Shown: positions 13,720-19,770 of the stretch, piece after piece | Layout of the letters: each line of letters begins with the position of its first letter | Numbering within the stretch: the stretch's first letter is position 1 | From: a virus | Direction: 5' to 3' (one strand) | Length of the DNA: 45,007 nt | IMG/VR virus record: IMGVR_UViG_3300037245_001228 | Coordinates: 1 to 45,007 of that record | The notes under the pieces: generated by a model | The model's database searches: none | What the model saw: the letters and a program-made list of their open reading frames with translations, nothing else | Told to the model about the DNA's origin: nothing | Program-made: the position numbers and the translations under genes

Positions 13720-13755
13720 TTACATTCCATATTCGTTAAATTCTGTTCGTTTCAT
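13720..13755 (-). CDS. Possible 11-residue coupling peptide
   Basis: MKRTEFNEYGM then stop. GGAG lies 7 bases before its ATG. Its start overlaps the stop of the ORF at 13752-13820, and its stop is one base from the gene at 13718. It may act as a translation-coupling leader rather than a functional protein. Confidence 0.35.
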   Translation of the reverse strand: MKRTEFNEYGM

Positions 13756-13820
13756 TTCTTTGTCTCCATATCATTGGGACAATTACGGGCTACATACTTA
13801 CATATATTACGATAATCCAT
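13752..13820 (-). CDS. Possible 22-residue Cys peptide
   Basis: MDYRNICKYVARNCPNDMET then two Lys and stop; the stop overlaps the next ATG (ATGA). No clear ribosome site upstream. The first three residues repeat those of the 44-residue gene at 13158. Confidence 0.3.
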   Translation of the reverse strand: MDYRNICKYVARNCPNDMETKK

Positions 13821-13855
13821 ACACCATAACTAATTTTTATATTCCCCCCTTGTTA

Positions 13856-14251
13856 TTATTCTGGATTGATGACATGTTCGACATCTGCCGGCGTATCTGG
13901 GGTTTGCAGAGAATTTGCTTCGTTCAGTTTTATTATTCTTTGCCATTTTGGTCTCCAATCTCCCAAATGCTTAGCACAAACGTAGTTTTTCGTTATGTTC
14001 CCTGTTTGCCAACAAGATTCAATGCAGTATTCAACTTTATTTCGACAAGGACGATAACATTTTCTCCCATCTGGTGTTGTTGTGTATTTAACGCCATGAC
14101 TACACGATTTCATAATATGGCCTTGTTGTTTTGTTTCTGGTTTTTCTTCCCTTTGGCATTTAAGACAAAAGTATCGCCCGTGACTTTTATTGATGGGTGT
14201 TCGATGGATGCTACAAATTAAAACGCCGTTTTCGTGTTCTGTATTGTTCAT
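13856..14251 (-). CDS. Multi-Cys zinc protein, unknown
   Basis: 131 residues from the ATG at 14251, chosen because TTAGGAG stands 8 bases upstream. Cys/His motifs: CSIHRTP, YFCLKCQREE, CSHGVKYTT, CYRPCRNK, YCIESCW, VCAKHLGDW. Probably two or three zinc sites and a nucleic-acid or protein-binding role. First gene of the leftward operon, so it is the best candidate for an immediate-early regulator, though no helix-turn-helix is visible. Confidence 0.65.
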   Translation of the reverse strand: MNNTEHENGVLICSIHRTPINKSHGRYFCLKCQREEKPETKQQGHIMKSCSHGVKYTTTPDGRKCYRPCRNKVEYCIESCWQTGNITKNYVCAKHLGDWRPKWQRIIKLNEANSLQTPDTPADVEHVINPE

Positions 14252-14312
14252 GGCTGTGCTCCTAATTAAAGTTAATATTTGATTTTTAACTAAAACCATT
14301 ATCGTCTATTTC

Positions 14313-14340
14313 GGCATAAACATCAAGAAAAATATGTCAA
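14313..14340 (-). promoter_or_regulatory. Leftward promoter
   Basis: On the minus strand, TTGACA (14340-14335), a 16-base spacer, and TATGCC (14318-14313). It would drive the operon 14251 to 13024. Confidence 0.5.
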
Positions 14341-14409
14341 GGAAATGAAAATAATCTAAAAATGGGCATTATTGAGCTGAAAACGGATAAAGTTTTTTAT
14401 TTATTTTGT

Positions 14410-14438
14410 TTGACAAACGGTTAAAAATAATATCTAAT
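14410..14438 (+). promoter_or_regulatory. Rightward promoter
   Basis: TTGACA at 14410-14415, a 17-base spacer, TCTAAT at 14433-14438. Short inverted matches (TTTGACA here and TGTCAAA at about 14473; AAACG/CGTTT) surround it and could be operator half-sites. Confidence 0.55.
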
Positions 14439-14503
14439 TGTCGTTTGAGATTAATGATACTTTTATTAAAGGTGTCAAACATGAATTGGTAAAATCAAAA
14501 TGC

Positions 14504-14591
14504 GGTGCTGCTGGAGTCGCGACCGATAACAGGGGAGGTTGGAGCTTCGCGGACTCCTGAAAAGCCCTGTTATGTTATTGCTGGCAGCACC
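14504..14591 (+). ncRNA. Pseudoknot RNA candidate closed by an 8-bp stem
   Basis: P1: GGTGCTGC (14504-14511) with GCAGCACC (14584-14591). P2: ATAACAGGG (14526-14534) with CCCTGTTAT (14565-14573), nine perfect pairs. P3: GGAGTCGCG (14513-14521) with CGC and GACTCC (14548-14557, one bulged G). P2 and P3 cross, forming an H-type pseudoknot inside P1. It lies about 60 bases downstream of the rightward promoter and would be among the first RNA made. There is no reading frame through it. The architecture resembles the candidate at 9790-9910, though the sequences differ. Confidence 0.7.
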
Positions 14592-14648
14592 AAATAAAAA
14601 GAACATATTAGCATTCAAGGAAGTATAGAGTATTGCAGGGATGCAGAT

Positions 14649-14786
14649 ATGATTGAAAATATAGCCTTATCTGCCAAGTGTAGAAAAAGCTCTTTTGTCG
14701 TTATGCGACAATTGCAAAGTGATAACAAAGCGGTTAGGTCGGCTCTTAACGCAAAAAAGACTCGGCCTGCCGCTTGTTTTTTATAA
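14649..14786 (+). CDS. Possible 45-residue basic protein, weak
   Basis: MIENIALSAKCRKSSFVVMR..., Lys/Arg-rich, ending RPAACFL. The only ribosome-like site is AGGGA 13 bases upstream. The frame runs through a terminator-like hairpin, so either the hairpin or the gene may be chance. Confidence 0.3.
   Translation: MIENIALSAKCRKSSFVVMRQLQSDNKAVRSALNAKKTRPAACFL
14728..14782 (+). terminator. Hairpin with T6, terminator or attenuator
   Basis: AAGCGG (14728-14733) and AGGTCG (14736-14741) pair with CGGCCT (14763-14768) and CCGCTT (14770-14775); TTTTTT follows after one base. The loop segment TCTTAACGC (14744-14752) is also complementary to GCGTTAAGA (14798-14806), and GCTCTTAA (14742-14749) to TTAAGAGC (14817-14824), so the loop could pair with downstream RNA. 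Confidence 0.5.
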
Positions 14787-14835
14787 ATAGTCTGAAAGCG
14801 TTAAGAAGTAGAGGCTTTAAGAGCGTAGTTTGAAA

Positions 14836-14973
14836 ATGACTGAAAAAGACCCAGAAATGACATACAGCGACAAAAACCCACCCCGACAGCAACGTACAGA
14901 TACACACCCGGCGTTGTGGGTAGCAAAAGGGATACTCTATTGGATTAGAGACAATTTGCTTTGGTTGTACTAA
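14836..14973 (+). CDS. Possible 45-residue protein
   Basis: MTEKDPEMTYSDKNPPRQQR... then a hydrophobic/aromatic end (VAKGILYWIRDNLLWLY). The end could be an amphipathic or membrane-associated helix. The ribosome site is poor. Position after the control region is compatible with an early gene. Confidence 0.4.
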   Translation: MTEKDPEMTYSDKNPPRQQRTDTHPALWVAKGILYWIRDNLLWLY

Positions 14974-15066
14974 TCTCTAAAGTAACACTAAGGACTAATA
15001 AAATGAAATAACTGGTTTTATCCCGTTTGTGTGTCGGTATAAGTTAAAATAGAGAAGGTTAGGAAA

Positions 15067-15309
15067 ATGAAGATAAAATGGATATTATGTAAAATGGGGC
15101 TTCACAGTTGGTATTTAGGCGGCAAAAAATACATTAAAAGAATAGGACTTCAACACCGATATTGTATTCGTTGTCATATTGAGCAATCGCCAAAACTTAA
15201 CTCTAAAAGATGGCAATATTTTGGCACACAAGCAATTCCTATCTGTGATTGGTGTGGATGGATGGGTAAAGTTAAAGCGGGCGAAAGTTGTCTATATTGC
15301 CACAGGTAA
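15067..15309 (+). CDS. DUF1660-like zinc protein
   Basis: 80 residues. CKMGLHSWYLGG...HRYCIRCHIEQ matches the short prophage family with C-x-x-G-H-x-W and a CxxC (DUF1660-like). A second ribbon, CDWCGWMGKVKAGESCLYCH, is added at the C-terminus. TTAGGA precedes ATG. First gene of the second rightward operon. Function unknown. Confidence 0.7.
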   Translation: MKIKWILCKMGLHSWYLGGKKYIKRIGLQHRYCIRCHIEQSPKLNSKRWQYFGTQAIPICDWCGWMGKVKAGESCLYCHR

Positions 15310-15353
15310 GTATGGGGCTAATAGCTAATATAACATAGCCTGGATGTAAGAAT

Positions 15354-15467
15354 ATGTTTGAGGATTTGAATGAAAAAATGCGAGAGAGTTGGGGGCGCAG
15401 GTGGCGTTATCGTTGGAAATGGCTGAAATTAGAAATAAGTAAATTGTGGTATAACTTGACAGCATAA
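15354..15467 (+). CDS. Possible 37-residue Trp/Arg-rich protein
   Basis: MFEDLNEKMRESWGRRWRYR then WKWLKLEISKLW..., strongly basic and aromatic, ending NLTA. Weak ribosome site. Such composition is unusual for random sequence and resembles membrane-active peptides, but no homology is claimed. Confidence 0.4.
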   Translation: MFEDLNEKMRESWGRRWRYRWKWLKLEISKLWYNLTA

Positions 15468-15479
15468 AGCAGGAAATAA

Positions 15480-15707
15480 ATGAATGATATAGTAATAAAA
15501 CCAGCGGCAAGGAAACAAAAGAAAAAAGGCAAGCGTCCTGACAAGAGGCCGGCGAGGTTAAGATATTGGATGTCTGGTCGCTTAGAGGAGCGCAAAATAC
15601 GCAATTTGATGAAGTATTGTGGAATGAGTAAGCAGAGCGCATATAAATTCTGGCACAATACACGCAAGGGTAGAGTAAAAGATGGAATATTGCATAAGGT
15701 AGCATAA
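15480..15707 (+). CDS. Small basic protein with HTH-like segment
   Basis: 75 residues; the first 30 are Lys/Arg-rich, then ERKIRNLMKYCGMSKQSAYK fits a helix-turn-helix (MSKQSAYKFW as recognition part). A possible DNA-binding regulator. AGCAGGAA precedes ATG; the next gene begins at the base after its stop. Confidence 0.6.
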   Translation: MNDIVIKPAARKQKKKGKRPDKRPARLRYWMSGRLEERKIRNLMKYCGMSKQSAYKFWHNTRKGRVKDGILHKVA

Positions 15708-15890
15708 ATGGCACAAAGCAGGCTCCAGACCGAAAGAATAGATTTTGTTACATCAATTAGGCCGATGAGCTATAACGTCCCAGGGCATTATGAAAGAATG
15801 AGAAACCATTGCAAAAGAGTTAAAATGGAATATTTCGACAGTGGGTTACACAAAAAAGAGACAGGCCATCATTATCCAGGTACACTATGA
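15708..15890 (+). CDS. Small protein, unknown
   Basis: 60 residues, basic, His/Tyr-rich (VPGHYERMRNHCKRVKMEYF). It directly abuts the previous gene and overlaps the next ATG by 4 bases, so it is translationally coupled. No family. Confidence 0.6.
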   Translation: MAQSRLQTERIDFVTSIRPMSYNVPGHYERMRNHCKRVKMEYFDSGLHKKETGHHYPGTL

Positions 15891-16234
15891 TTGATTCAAG
15901 AGATCAGCCTGTTGAGCAGATAAAAGAATGTAATTGTAAAGATAGATTGCATTTAGAAGGTGCTATCCTTTGCCCAAATTGTCAACCTGAACAGCCAAAA
16001 GATAATCATTCTTCAACTTGTGCCTCTATAAATCATCCGTATGCGGATTGTACTTGTCCTGAGCAGCCAAACCAAAACCTAATGATAATAACAGAGATAG
16101 AAGGTTTGATTAGCCAGGCTAACGAAAAAATGTACAACTTGCCGATACATCCAGTAAGAAGCCGAGCCATTGAGGAAATAGATATTCTATTGAGAATAAC
16201 CATAAAAAAACAGCTTCGAGAGGCTTTTGAATAA
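15887..16234 (+). CDS. Small Cys-rich protein
   Basis: 115 residues. The first half is a chain of Cys/His motifs (CNCKDRLHLEGAILCPNC; STCASINHPYADCTCPEQP); the second half is helical (ISQANEKMYNLPIHPVRSRA). The C-terminal part fits small DNA- or protein-binding accessory proteins. No family recognised. Confidence 0.6.
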   Translation: MIDSRDQPVEQIKECNCKDRLHLEGAILCPNCQPEQPKDNHSSTCASINHPYADCTCPEQPNQNLMIITEIEGLISQANEKMYNLPIHPVRSRAIEEIDILLRITIKKQLREAFE

Positions 16235-16236
16235 GT

Positions 16237-16386
16237 ATGGCAAAGACAAAAGGCCACAATAAATATTATTGGATTGAAGATGGTATAATTTACTTAACTT
16301 CTATTTTAGGCGCTCCTCGTCAATTAAGAAGAAGGAAATCACCAAGAACACATATCATAAGAGGATATAGGAAGGCTTTTGAATGA
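16237..16386 (+). CDS. Small basic protein, unknown
   Basis: 49 residues (MAKTKGHNKYYWIEDGIIYL... ending RGYRKAFE), rich in Arg and Tyr with a short beta motif. It starts 2 bases after the previous stop, and its end overlaps the frames leading to the gene at 16400. Confidence 0.55.
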   Translation: MAKTKGHNKYYWIEDGIIYLTSILGAPRQLRRRKSPRTHIIRGYRKAFE

Positions 16387-16399
16387 GGATGGACGAAGG

Positions 16400-16588
16400 A
16401 TGAGTTGTGAAGAATGTAAATTTTGGGACGAAGATGAGCCAGAGATAGAAGAGGGCAAGTGTAAACATGGCCTCTGTCGGCGTTATCCTCCTGTAATGAA
16501 AGAGGATAAGTATGCGTATCCTCATACAGACGATTTTGCGTGGTGCGGTGAATTTAAGCCACAGGAGAACAGAAACGAGAGAAAGTAA
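16400..16588 (+). CDS. Small Cys-rich protein
   Basis: 62 residues from the ATG at 16400. CEECKFWDEDEPEIEEGKC, then CRRYPPV and WCGEFKP, is a common phage motif of unknown function (CxxCxxW...C...C...WCGE). It is preceded by the mini-frame ATGGACGAAGGATGA, whose stop overlaps this ATG. The end KPQENRNERK carries the CACAGGAGAA ribosome-like sequence as coding. Confidence 0.75.
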   Translation: MSCEECKFWDEDEPEIEEGKCKHGLCRRYPPVMKEDKYAYPHTDDFAWCGEFKPQENRNERK

Positions 16589-16951
16589 ATGGCACGTCCT
16601 AAGAGAGAGTTTACAGATGAAGAGGAAGCTATTATAGCTAATTACGCACTGGATGGCGGAAAGAATAACACTATTGCAAGTGCTCTTAGTGTTCCTGTAA
16701 ATACATTAACTAATAGGTTTTCGGGATTATTGAAAGAATATCGGGCTTTTCGTAAACTAAGACTGGCAAGAAATCAGACAAGGCAATCAGTGATAAGTCC
16801 ACAAATGGCCATTTTCTTAGGCAAGAACGAGCTTGGCCAGGTTGATAAGCAGGTGATAGTTGATGAGTCTAAGCAGCGTGAGCTTAACGAGGCCCAGAAG
16901 GCTGAGGCTGTACGCATAGCCTCTATTAGACTGCATCAGGAGAGTGCTTGA
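16589..16951 (+). CDS. Possible small terminase subunit / HTH protein
   Basis: 120 residues. ARPKREFTDEEEAIIANYAL then NNTIASALSVPVNTLTNRF is a helix-turn-helix; MAIFLGKNELGQVDKQVIVD resembles the segment of small-terminase-like proteins that follows the HTH. It lies about 2.8 kb before the large terminase, further than usual. A different DNA-binding role is possible. Confidence 0.5.
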   Translation: MARPKREFTDEEEAIIANYALDGGKNNTIASALSVPVNTLTNRFSGLLKEYRAFRKLRLARNQTRQSVISPQMAIFLGKNELGQVDKQVIVDESKQRELNEAQKAEAVRIASIRLHQESA

Positions 16952-16972
16952 GAGGGCATAGGATGGACGATA

Positions 16973-17497
16973 ATGGTATATAAGGATAAAGACAAGCAGA
17001 GAGAGGCAGACAAGGAACGCCAGAGGCGACATAGAGCTAAAAGCGTGACAAAAGGTGTGGCAGACATAAGGTGTGACAAGCGAAGTGTGACTGGTAGTTG
17101 TGCGGTAGATTATAGACATAATACAACTGGTCAAGTCTCCAAGCTATGTGATGCAGACTATGTGCCACAGTGCGAGATTACCAAGGCTTTTGTTGAGGGC
17201 AAGACAATAACTAAGGCTGAAAGTCACGTGGATGCTTCAGACATAGGCATGGTCAAGGCTATTCATAAGTGCATAACAATAGACGACCAAGCTAAGAGTA
17301 TGGAGACGATGGCTATGCTTGGTGCGACTACTGCCAAGCGAGGCAAGGATATCAAGACATTTGAAGATCTACCGCCAGACGTACAGCAGACCATTGATAC
17401 AATGAGCGTAGTGGAGGGCAAGATAGACCAGACAATCAAGGCCAACCGCACAGCTATTGCCATTCACTATCAGCACATCTTCCCAGGGAGATACTGA
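16973..17497 (+). CDS. Phage protein with basic N-terminus, unknown
   Basis: 174 residues. YKDKDKQREADKERQRRHRA is a basic helix typical of small phage proteins that bind nucleic acid. The C-terminal part (DLPPDVQQTIDTMSVVEGKI) is a folded helical domain. The middle holds scattered Cys. The mini-frame ATGGACGATAATGGTATATAA overlaps the start. It overlaps the next gene by 1 base. Confidence 0.65.
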   Translation: MVYKDKDKQREADKERQRRHRAKSVTKGVADIRCDKRSVTGSCAVDYRHNTTGQVSKLCDADYVPQCEITKAFVEGKTITKAESHVDASDIGMVKAIHKCITIDDQAKSMETMAMLGATTAKRGKDIKTFEDLPPDVQQTIDTMSVVEGKIDQTIKANRTAIAIHYQHIFPGRY

Positions 17498-17664
17498 TGG
17501 GCAAGTACATCCAAGATACTAAGTTATGGAAAGAGGCCAATAAAGTTGCTGCTAAAGAATGGAACGAGGCCATGGATGAGGCTATTATTAAAGCAGTCGA
17601 AGGCCCGGCATTAGAAAAGGCGAAACCCCCCAAGGGGCCGGCGGTGGCTTTAAGTACTACTTAG
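17497..17664 (+). CDS. Small protein, unknown
   Basis: 55 residues, helical start (YIQDTKLWKEANKVAAKEW), Pro/Ala/Lys-rich end (KAKPPKGPAVALSTT). GGGAG precedes ATG. Its last codons lie in a direct repeat that recurs at 17944. Confidence 0.6.
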   Translation: MGKYIQDTKLWKEANKVAAKEWNEAMDEAIIKAVEGPALEKAKPPKGPAVALSTT

Positions 17665-17686
17665 CAGGAATTATATATGATTTCTG
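17650..17686. repeat. Direct repeat, copy 1
   Basis: TTAAGTACTACTTA, five variable bases, then AATTATATATGATTTCTGA. A near copy is at 17944-17981. Both stand immediately before small genes, suggesting duplication of a gene-plus-leader unit. TAAGTACTACTTA is itself partly palindromic. Confidence 0.75.
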
Positions 17687-17698
17687 AGAGACGTTAAG

Positions 17699-17947
17699 AT
17701 GGGTAAGATGCTTATAATATTATTAAAGATAAATGATGATGTTCCTTCTGACGAGGTGTCGTATATTTTGCATCAATTATCTCACGATATTGATATTACT
17801 GGTTTTCCTCCTTCTTATTGTGGCAAGGAGCGTTCTGGCGTTCGTGTTTTCAACAGCAATGGCGAACCTGTTGGCACATTAGCATTTAAGGAGGAATCAC
17901 AGAAAGAAGGTTATTATGTTTCAACCGCAAAAGCAAAGCCGTGTTAA
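17699..17947 (+). CDS. Small protein, unknown
   Basis: 82 residues; hydrophobic start (MLIILLKI), then VSYILHQLSHDIDITGFPPS and GVRVFNSNGEPVGTLAFKEE, an alpha/beta pattern. The ATG at 17708 is an alternative start. It stands between the two direct repeats. No family. Confidence 0.6.
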   Translation: MGKMLIILLKINDDVPSDEVSYILHQLSHDIDITGFPPSYCGKERSGVRVFNSNGEPVGTLAFKEESQKEGYYVSTAKAKPC

Positions 17948-17981
17948 GTACTACTTACTGACAATTTTATATGATTTCCTG
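17944..17981. repeat. Direct repeat, copy 2
   Basis: TTAAGTACTACTTA, five variable bases, then AATTTTATATGATTTCCTGA; differs from copy 1 by a substitution and one inserted C outside the variable part. Confidence 0.75.
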
Positions 17982-18003
17982 ATTTCCGGAGCCTCCTTAA
18001 ATT

Positions 18004-18210
18004 ATGCTTGACGACAAGACATTTACAAATAATAAGGATACGGGCAATATAGACATTGAACATTTTTGTTCGGTTGCCACTGAAGTACAGGAGTTATTTC
18101 TTGATTCGTTCAAAAGCGTTCCTGTTCAGGTTGACGAGTCTCTTGAGGGTAATCGTTATTATGTAGCGGTATCGAGGGAGTTATTTGAGCAGATTTCCCA
18201 GAGGTATTAA
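18004..18210 (+). CDS. Small acidic protein, unknown
   Basis: 68 residues (MLDDKTFTNNKDTGNIDIEH...), ending VAVSRELFEQISQRY. GGAG and CCTCC sequences precede the ATG, only the former usable. No motif. Likely co-transcribed with its neighbours. Confidence 0.55.
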   Translation: MLDDKTFTNNKDTGNIDIEHFCSVATEVQELFLDSFKSVPVQVDESLEGNRYYVAVSRELFEQISQRY

Positions 18211-18231
18211 GATAGGTAAGCAGGAGAATAA

Positions 18232-18459
18232 ATGATAGATTATTTGAAAGTTGAAATAGTTCCTGCTCATTTTGCTGAAACTGAAGTCAAGGAGTTGAGG
18301 ATTAGGGTAAAGGAATATGGTAAGGATTGCTTTGAAAAGAGGCAACTTATTACTCCTGATGAATTAGTTTCGTTTTTTGAGCAGATATGGGATTGTGCGG
18401 GAAAAGAGATATTAAATGCTCTTAAAGATAAAGCTGAACATCTTTCACAGTGCCCGTAG
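18232..18459 (+). CDS. Small protein, unknown
   Basis: 75 residues, beta start (YLKVEIVPAHFAETEVKEL) and helical end (VSFFEQIWDCAGKEILNALK). AGGAGAATAA precedes ATG, the ribosome cassette typical of this region. Confidence 0.6.
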   Translation: MIDYLKVEIVPAHFAETEVKELRIRVKEYGKDCFEKRQLITPDELVSFFEQIWDCAGKEILNALKDKAEHLSQCP

Positions 18460-18491
18460 GAGTCCCAGATAGGTCGTAGGATGGACGAAGT

Positions 18492-18701
18492 ATGAGTAAG
18501 CACGAAGCGTATTTGATTGGAACTATCATATTAGCAACGCTCTTGTCAATATCCCTATGGCGTGTTGTTATTGTGGGTTCAATAAAGGCATTTGTTAAGT
18601 GGTGGCTGAAAGAACAAGACAAACTTTGTCCGCATTGTGGGTATTATTGCAGAGGAAAGTCTATCTTTTGTTTACCCCCAAAGCCACAGGAGAATAAATA
18701 A
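18492..18701 (+). CDS. Membrane protein with cytoplasmic zinc ribbon
   Basis: 69 residues. Hydrophobic segment at about 6-28 (EAYLIGTIILATLLSISLW), then a basic stretch and CPHCGYYCRGKSIFC. The C-terminus PKPQENK is encoded by the CCACAGGAGAATAAATG cassette that serves the next gene. The mini-frame ATGGACGAAGTATGA ends on its ATG. Function unknown. Confidence 0.65.
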   Translation: MSKHEAYLIGTIILATLLSISLWRVVIVGSIKAFVKWWLKEQDKLCPHCGYYCRGKSIFCLPPKPQENK

Positions 18702-18883
18702 TGGACAGATTCAGATGGAATTTTGGTATGCGGTACGAGTTGAGCGGCGACGGCCAGGGTTTGTTGAGGTATCTGGCACCGAATGACTTTTATCACATAC
18801 ATTCAAGCGAGATGACGCACTTGGAGAGATTCAAGTACAGGTCACTTGTAGCGTTGAAAGACCAAGTGAGGTTTTGTATATGA
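18701..18883 (+). CDS. Small protein, unknown
   Basis: 60 residues (MDRFRWNFGMRYELSGDGQG...), aromatic and basic. It overlaps the previous stop by one base and the next start by four. No family. Confidence 0.5.
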   Translation: MDRFRWNFGMRYELSGDGQGLLRYLAPNDFYHIHSSEMTHLERFKYRSLVALKDQVRFCI

Positions 18884-19131
18884 TAGAATGTAGTTTTGAA
18901 GAAAAGGTCGATTTGCCTGGTGGTGGGTTTAGGCATGCCACCTGCGTAAACAAGGCAGAGATACTTGTTATAGGCGACCCTTGTTTTGGTCTTTGTTATC
19001 ATTGTGCGTACAAAAAACTCAAGGCTGAGAATGAGCAGTTAAAAAAATGGCAGATAAAGCCGACAGAAGCGATTTGTCTTGTCGATATCAAAAAGTGTTC
19101 AAAAATGATTAAGCAAGCCACAGGAGAATAG
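18880..19131 (+). CDS. Small zinc protein
   Basis: 83 residues from the ATG at 18880. Cys6, CVNKAEILVIGDPC and CYHCAYKKLKAENEQLKKW give a treble-clef-like set followed by a short coiled coil. The C-terminus again runs into CCACAGGAGAATAG. Confidence 0.6.
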   Translation: MIECSFEEKVDLPGGGFRHATCVNKAEILVIGDPCFGLCYHCAYKKLKAENEQLKKWQIKPTEAICLVDIKKCSKMIKQATGE

Positions 19132-19311
19132 ATGATAACTCGAACCTATAAAATACATCGATGTCGGAATTGTGGCTATATAATGAAAATATTAGTAAGG
19201 ATTGCAGATTTAGCAATAAGGGTTATTGTGACAAATAAAAATACAATAATTAGCCGGTGTTGGAAATGCGATTCGGCTGCTGTTTATCCAAAGCCACAGG
19301 AGAATAAATGA
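19132..19311 (+). CDS. Small zinc protein with PKPQENK tail
   Basis: 59 residues: HRCRNCGYIM and SRCWKCDSAA flank a hydrophobic middle (KILVRIADLAIRVIV). The tail VYPKPQENK repeats that of the gene at 18492 because the downstream ribosome cassette is part of the coding sequence. Overlaps the next ATG. Confidence 0.6.
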   Translation: MITRTYKIHRCRNCGYIMKILVRIADLAIRVIVTNKNTIISRCWKCDSAAVYPKPQENK

Positions 19312-19679
19312 ACAGGCGTAATTTTTTCAAGGTGGTTACGGGATTTGTGGCGGGGATATTCGCAACATCTACTAAAGCGGAAGAAAAGCCGCAACTGACT
19401 GTGGCAATGTTAAAAAAGGTGAGGGATGAACTTGTGGCGGCGCAAAAAGTAAGCCAGGATATTTATGGCGACCCCGATATATTATGTAAGCGTCCAGGCA
19501 CAAGATATGTATGCGTTCCGAAATCTGGGCCGCCTGACTGGACAGATGTTCGAGATTTCGGTGCAAACGACGATACAGAAATGATTCAGGAAGCGATTGA
19601 CCTTGCAGCGAAAGATGGTGGAGGAATAGTATATTTTCCTAAGGGTACATACAATCTTAAATATGGTATAATTGTTTGA
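19308..19679 (+). CDS. Tat-signal protein with truncated pectate-lyase-like domain
   Basis: 123 residues. A twin-arginine signal (NRRNFFKVVTGFVAGIFA, ending near TKAEE) is followed by a helix and, at 76-116, DWTDVRDFGANDDTEMIQEA, then GGGIVYFPKGTYNL. That is the first segment of the pectate-lyase-3/beta-helix fold. In normal proteins hundreds of residues follow; here a TGA ends it, and the TGA is part of a TTGACA promoter. Either a truncated fibre remnant or a secreted small domain. The same fold start (DYGAVGDGSTDD) is in the tailspike at 32002. Confidence 0.75.
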   Translation: MNRRNFFKVVTGFVAGIFATSTKAEEKPQLTVAMLKKVRDELVAAQKVSQDIYGDPDILCKRPGTRYVCVPKSGPPDWTDVRDFGANDDTEMIQEAIDLAAKDGGGIVYFPKGTYNLKYGIIV

Positions 19680-19704
19680 CAAATAAGTAAAGAGTTTTTA
19701 TAAG
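19676..19704 (+). promoter_or_regulatory. Strong late promoter
   Basis: TTGACA (19676-19681), a 17-base spacer, TATAAG (19699-19704): the best sigma70-type promoter in the window. Transcription should begin near 19711, at the foot of the hairpin below. Confidence 0.75.
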
Positions 19705-19712
19705 CAACGAAT

Positions 19713-19756
19713 ACGGCTGTACTGGAGCCAGTACCTTCAGTTTACAGCCGTTTTTT
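19713..19756 (+). terminator. Intrinsic terminator directly after the late promoter
   Basis: ACGGCTGTA (19713-19721) pairs with TACAGCCGT (19743-19751), and T6 follows (19751-19756). GCAAC (19704-19708) and GTTGC (19757-19761) extend the symmetry. An RNA from the promoter would stop after about 45 bases unless antiterminated, so this is a candidate attenuator or a generator of a small RNA for the late operon. Confidence 0.7.
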
Positions 19757-19770
19757 GTTGCGCAGATATT

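Larger units (their letters stand above)
14252..15066. other. 815-base divergent control region
   Basis: Contains a leftward promoter (14313-14340), a rightward promoter (14410-14438), a pseudoknot RNA (14504-14591), a terminator-like hairpin (14728-14782) and two weak 45-codon ORFs. No repressor gene is seen. Confidence 0.65.
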
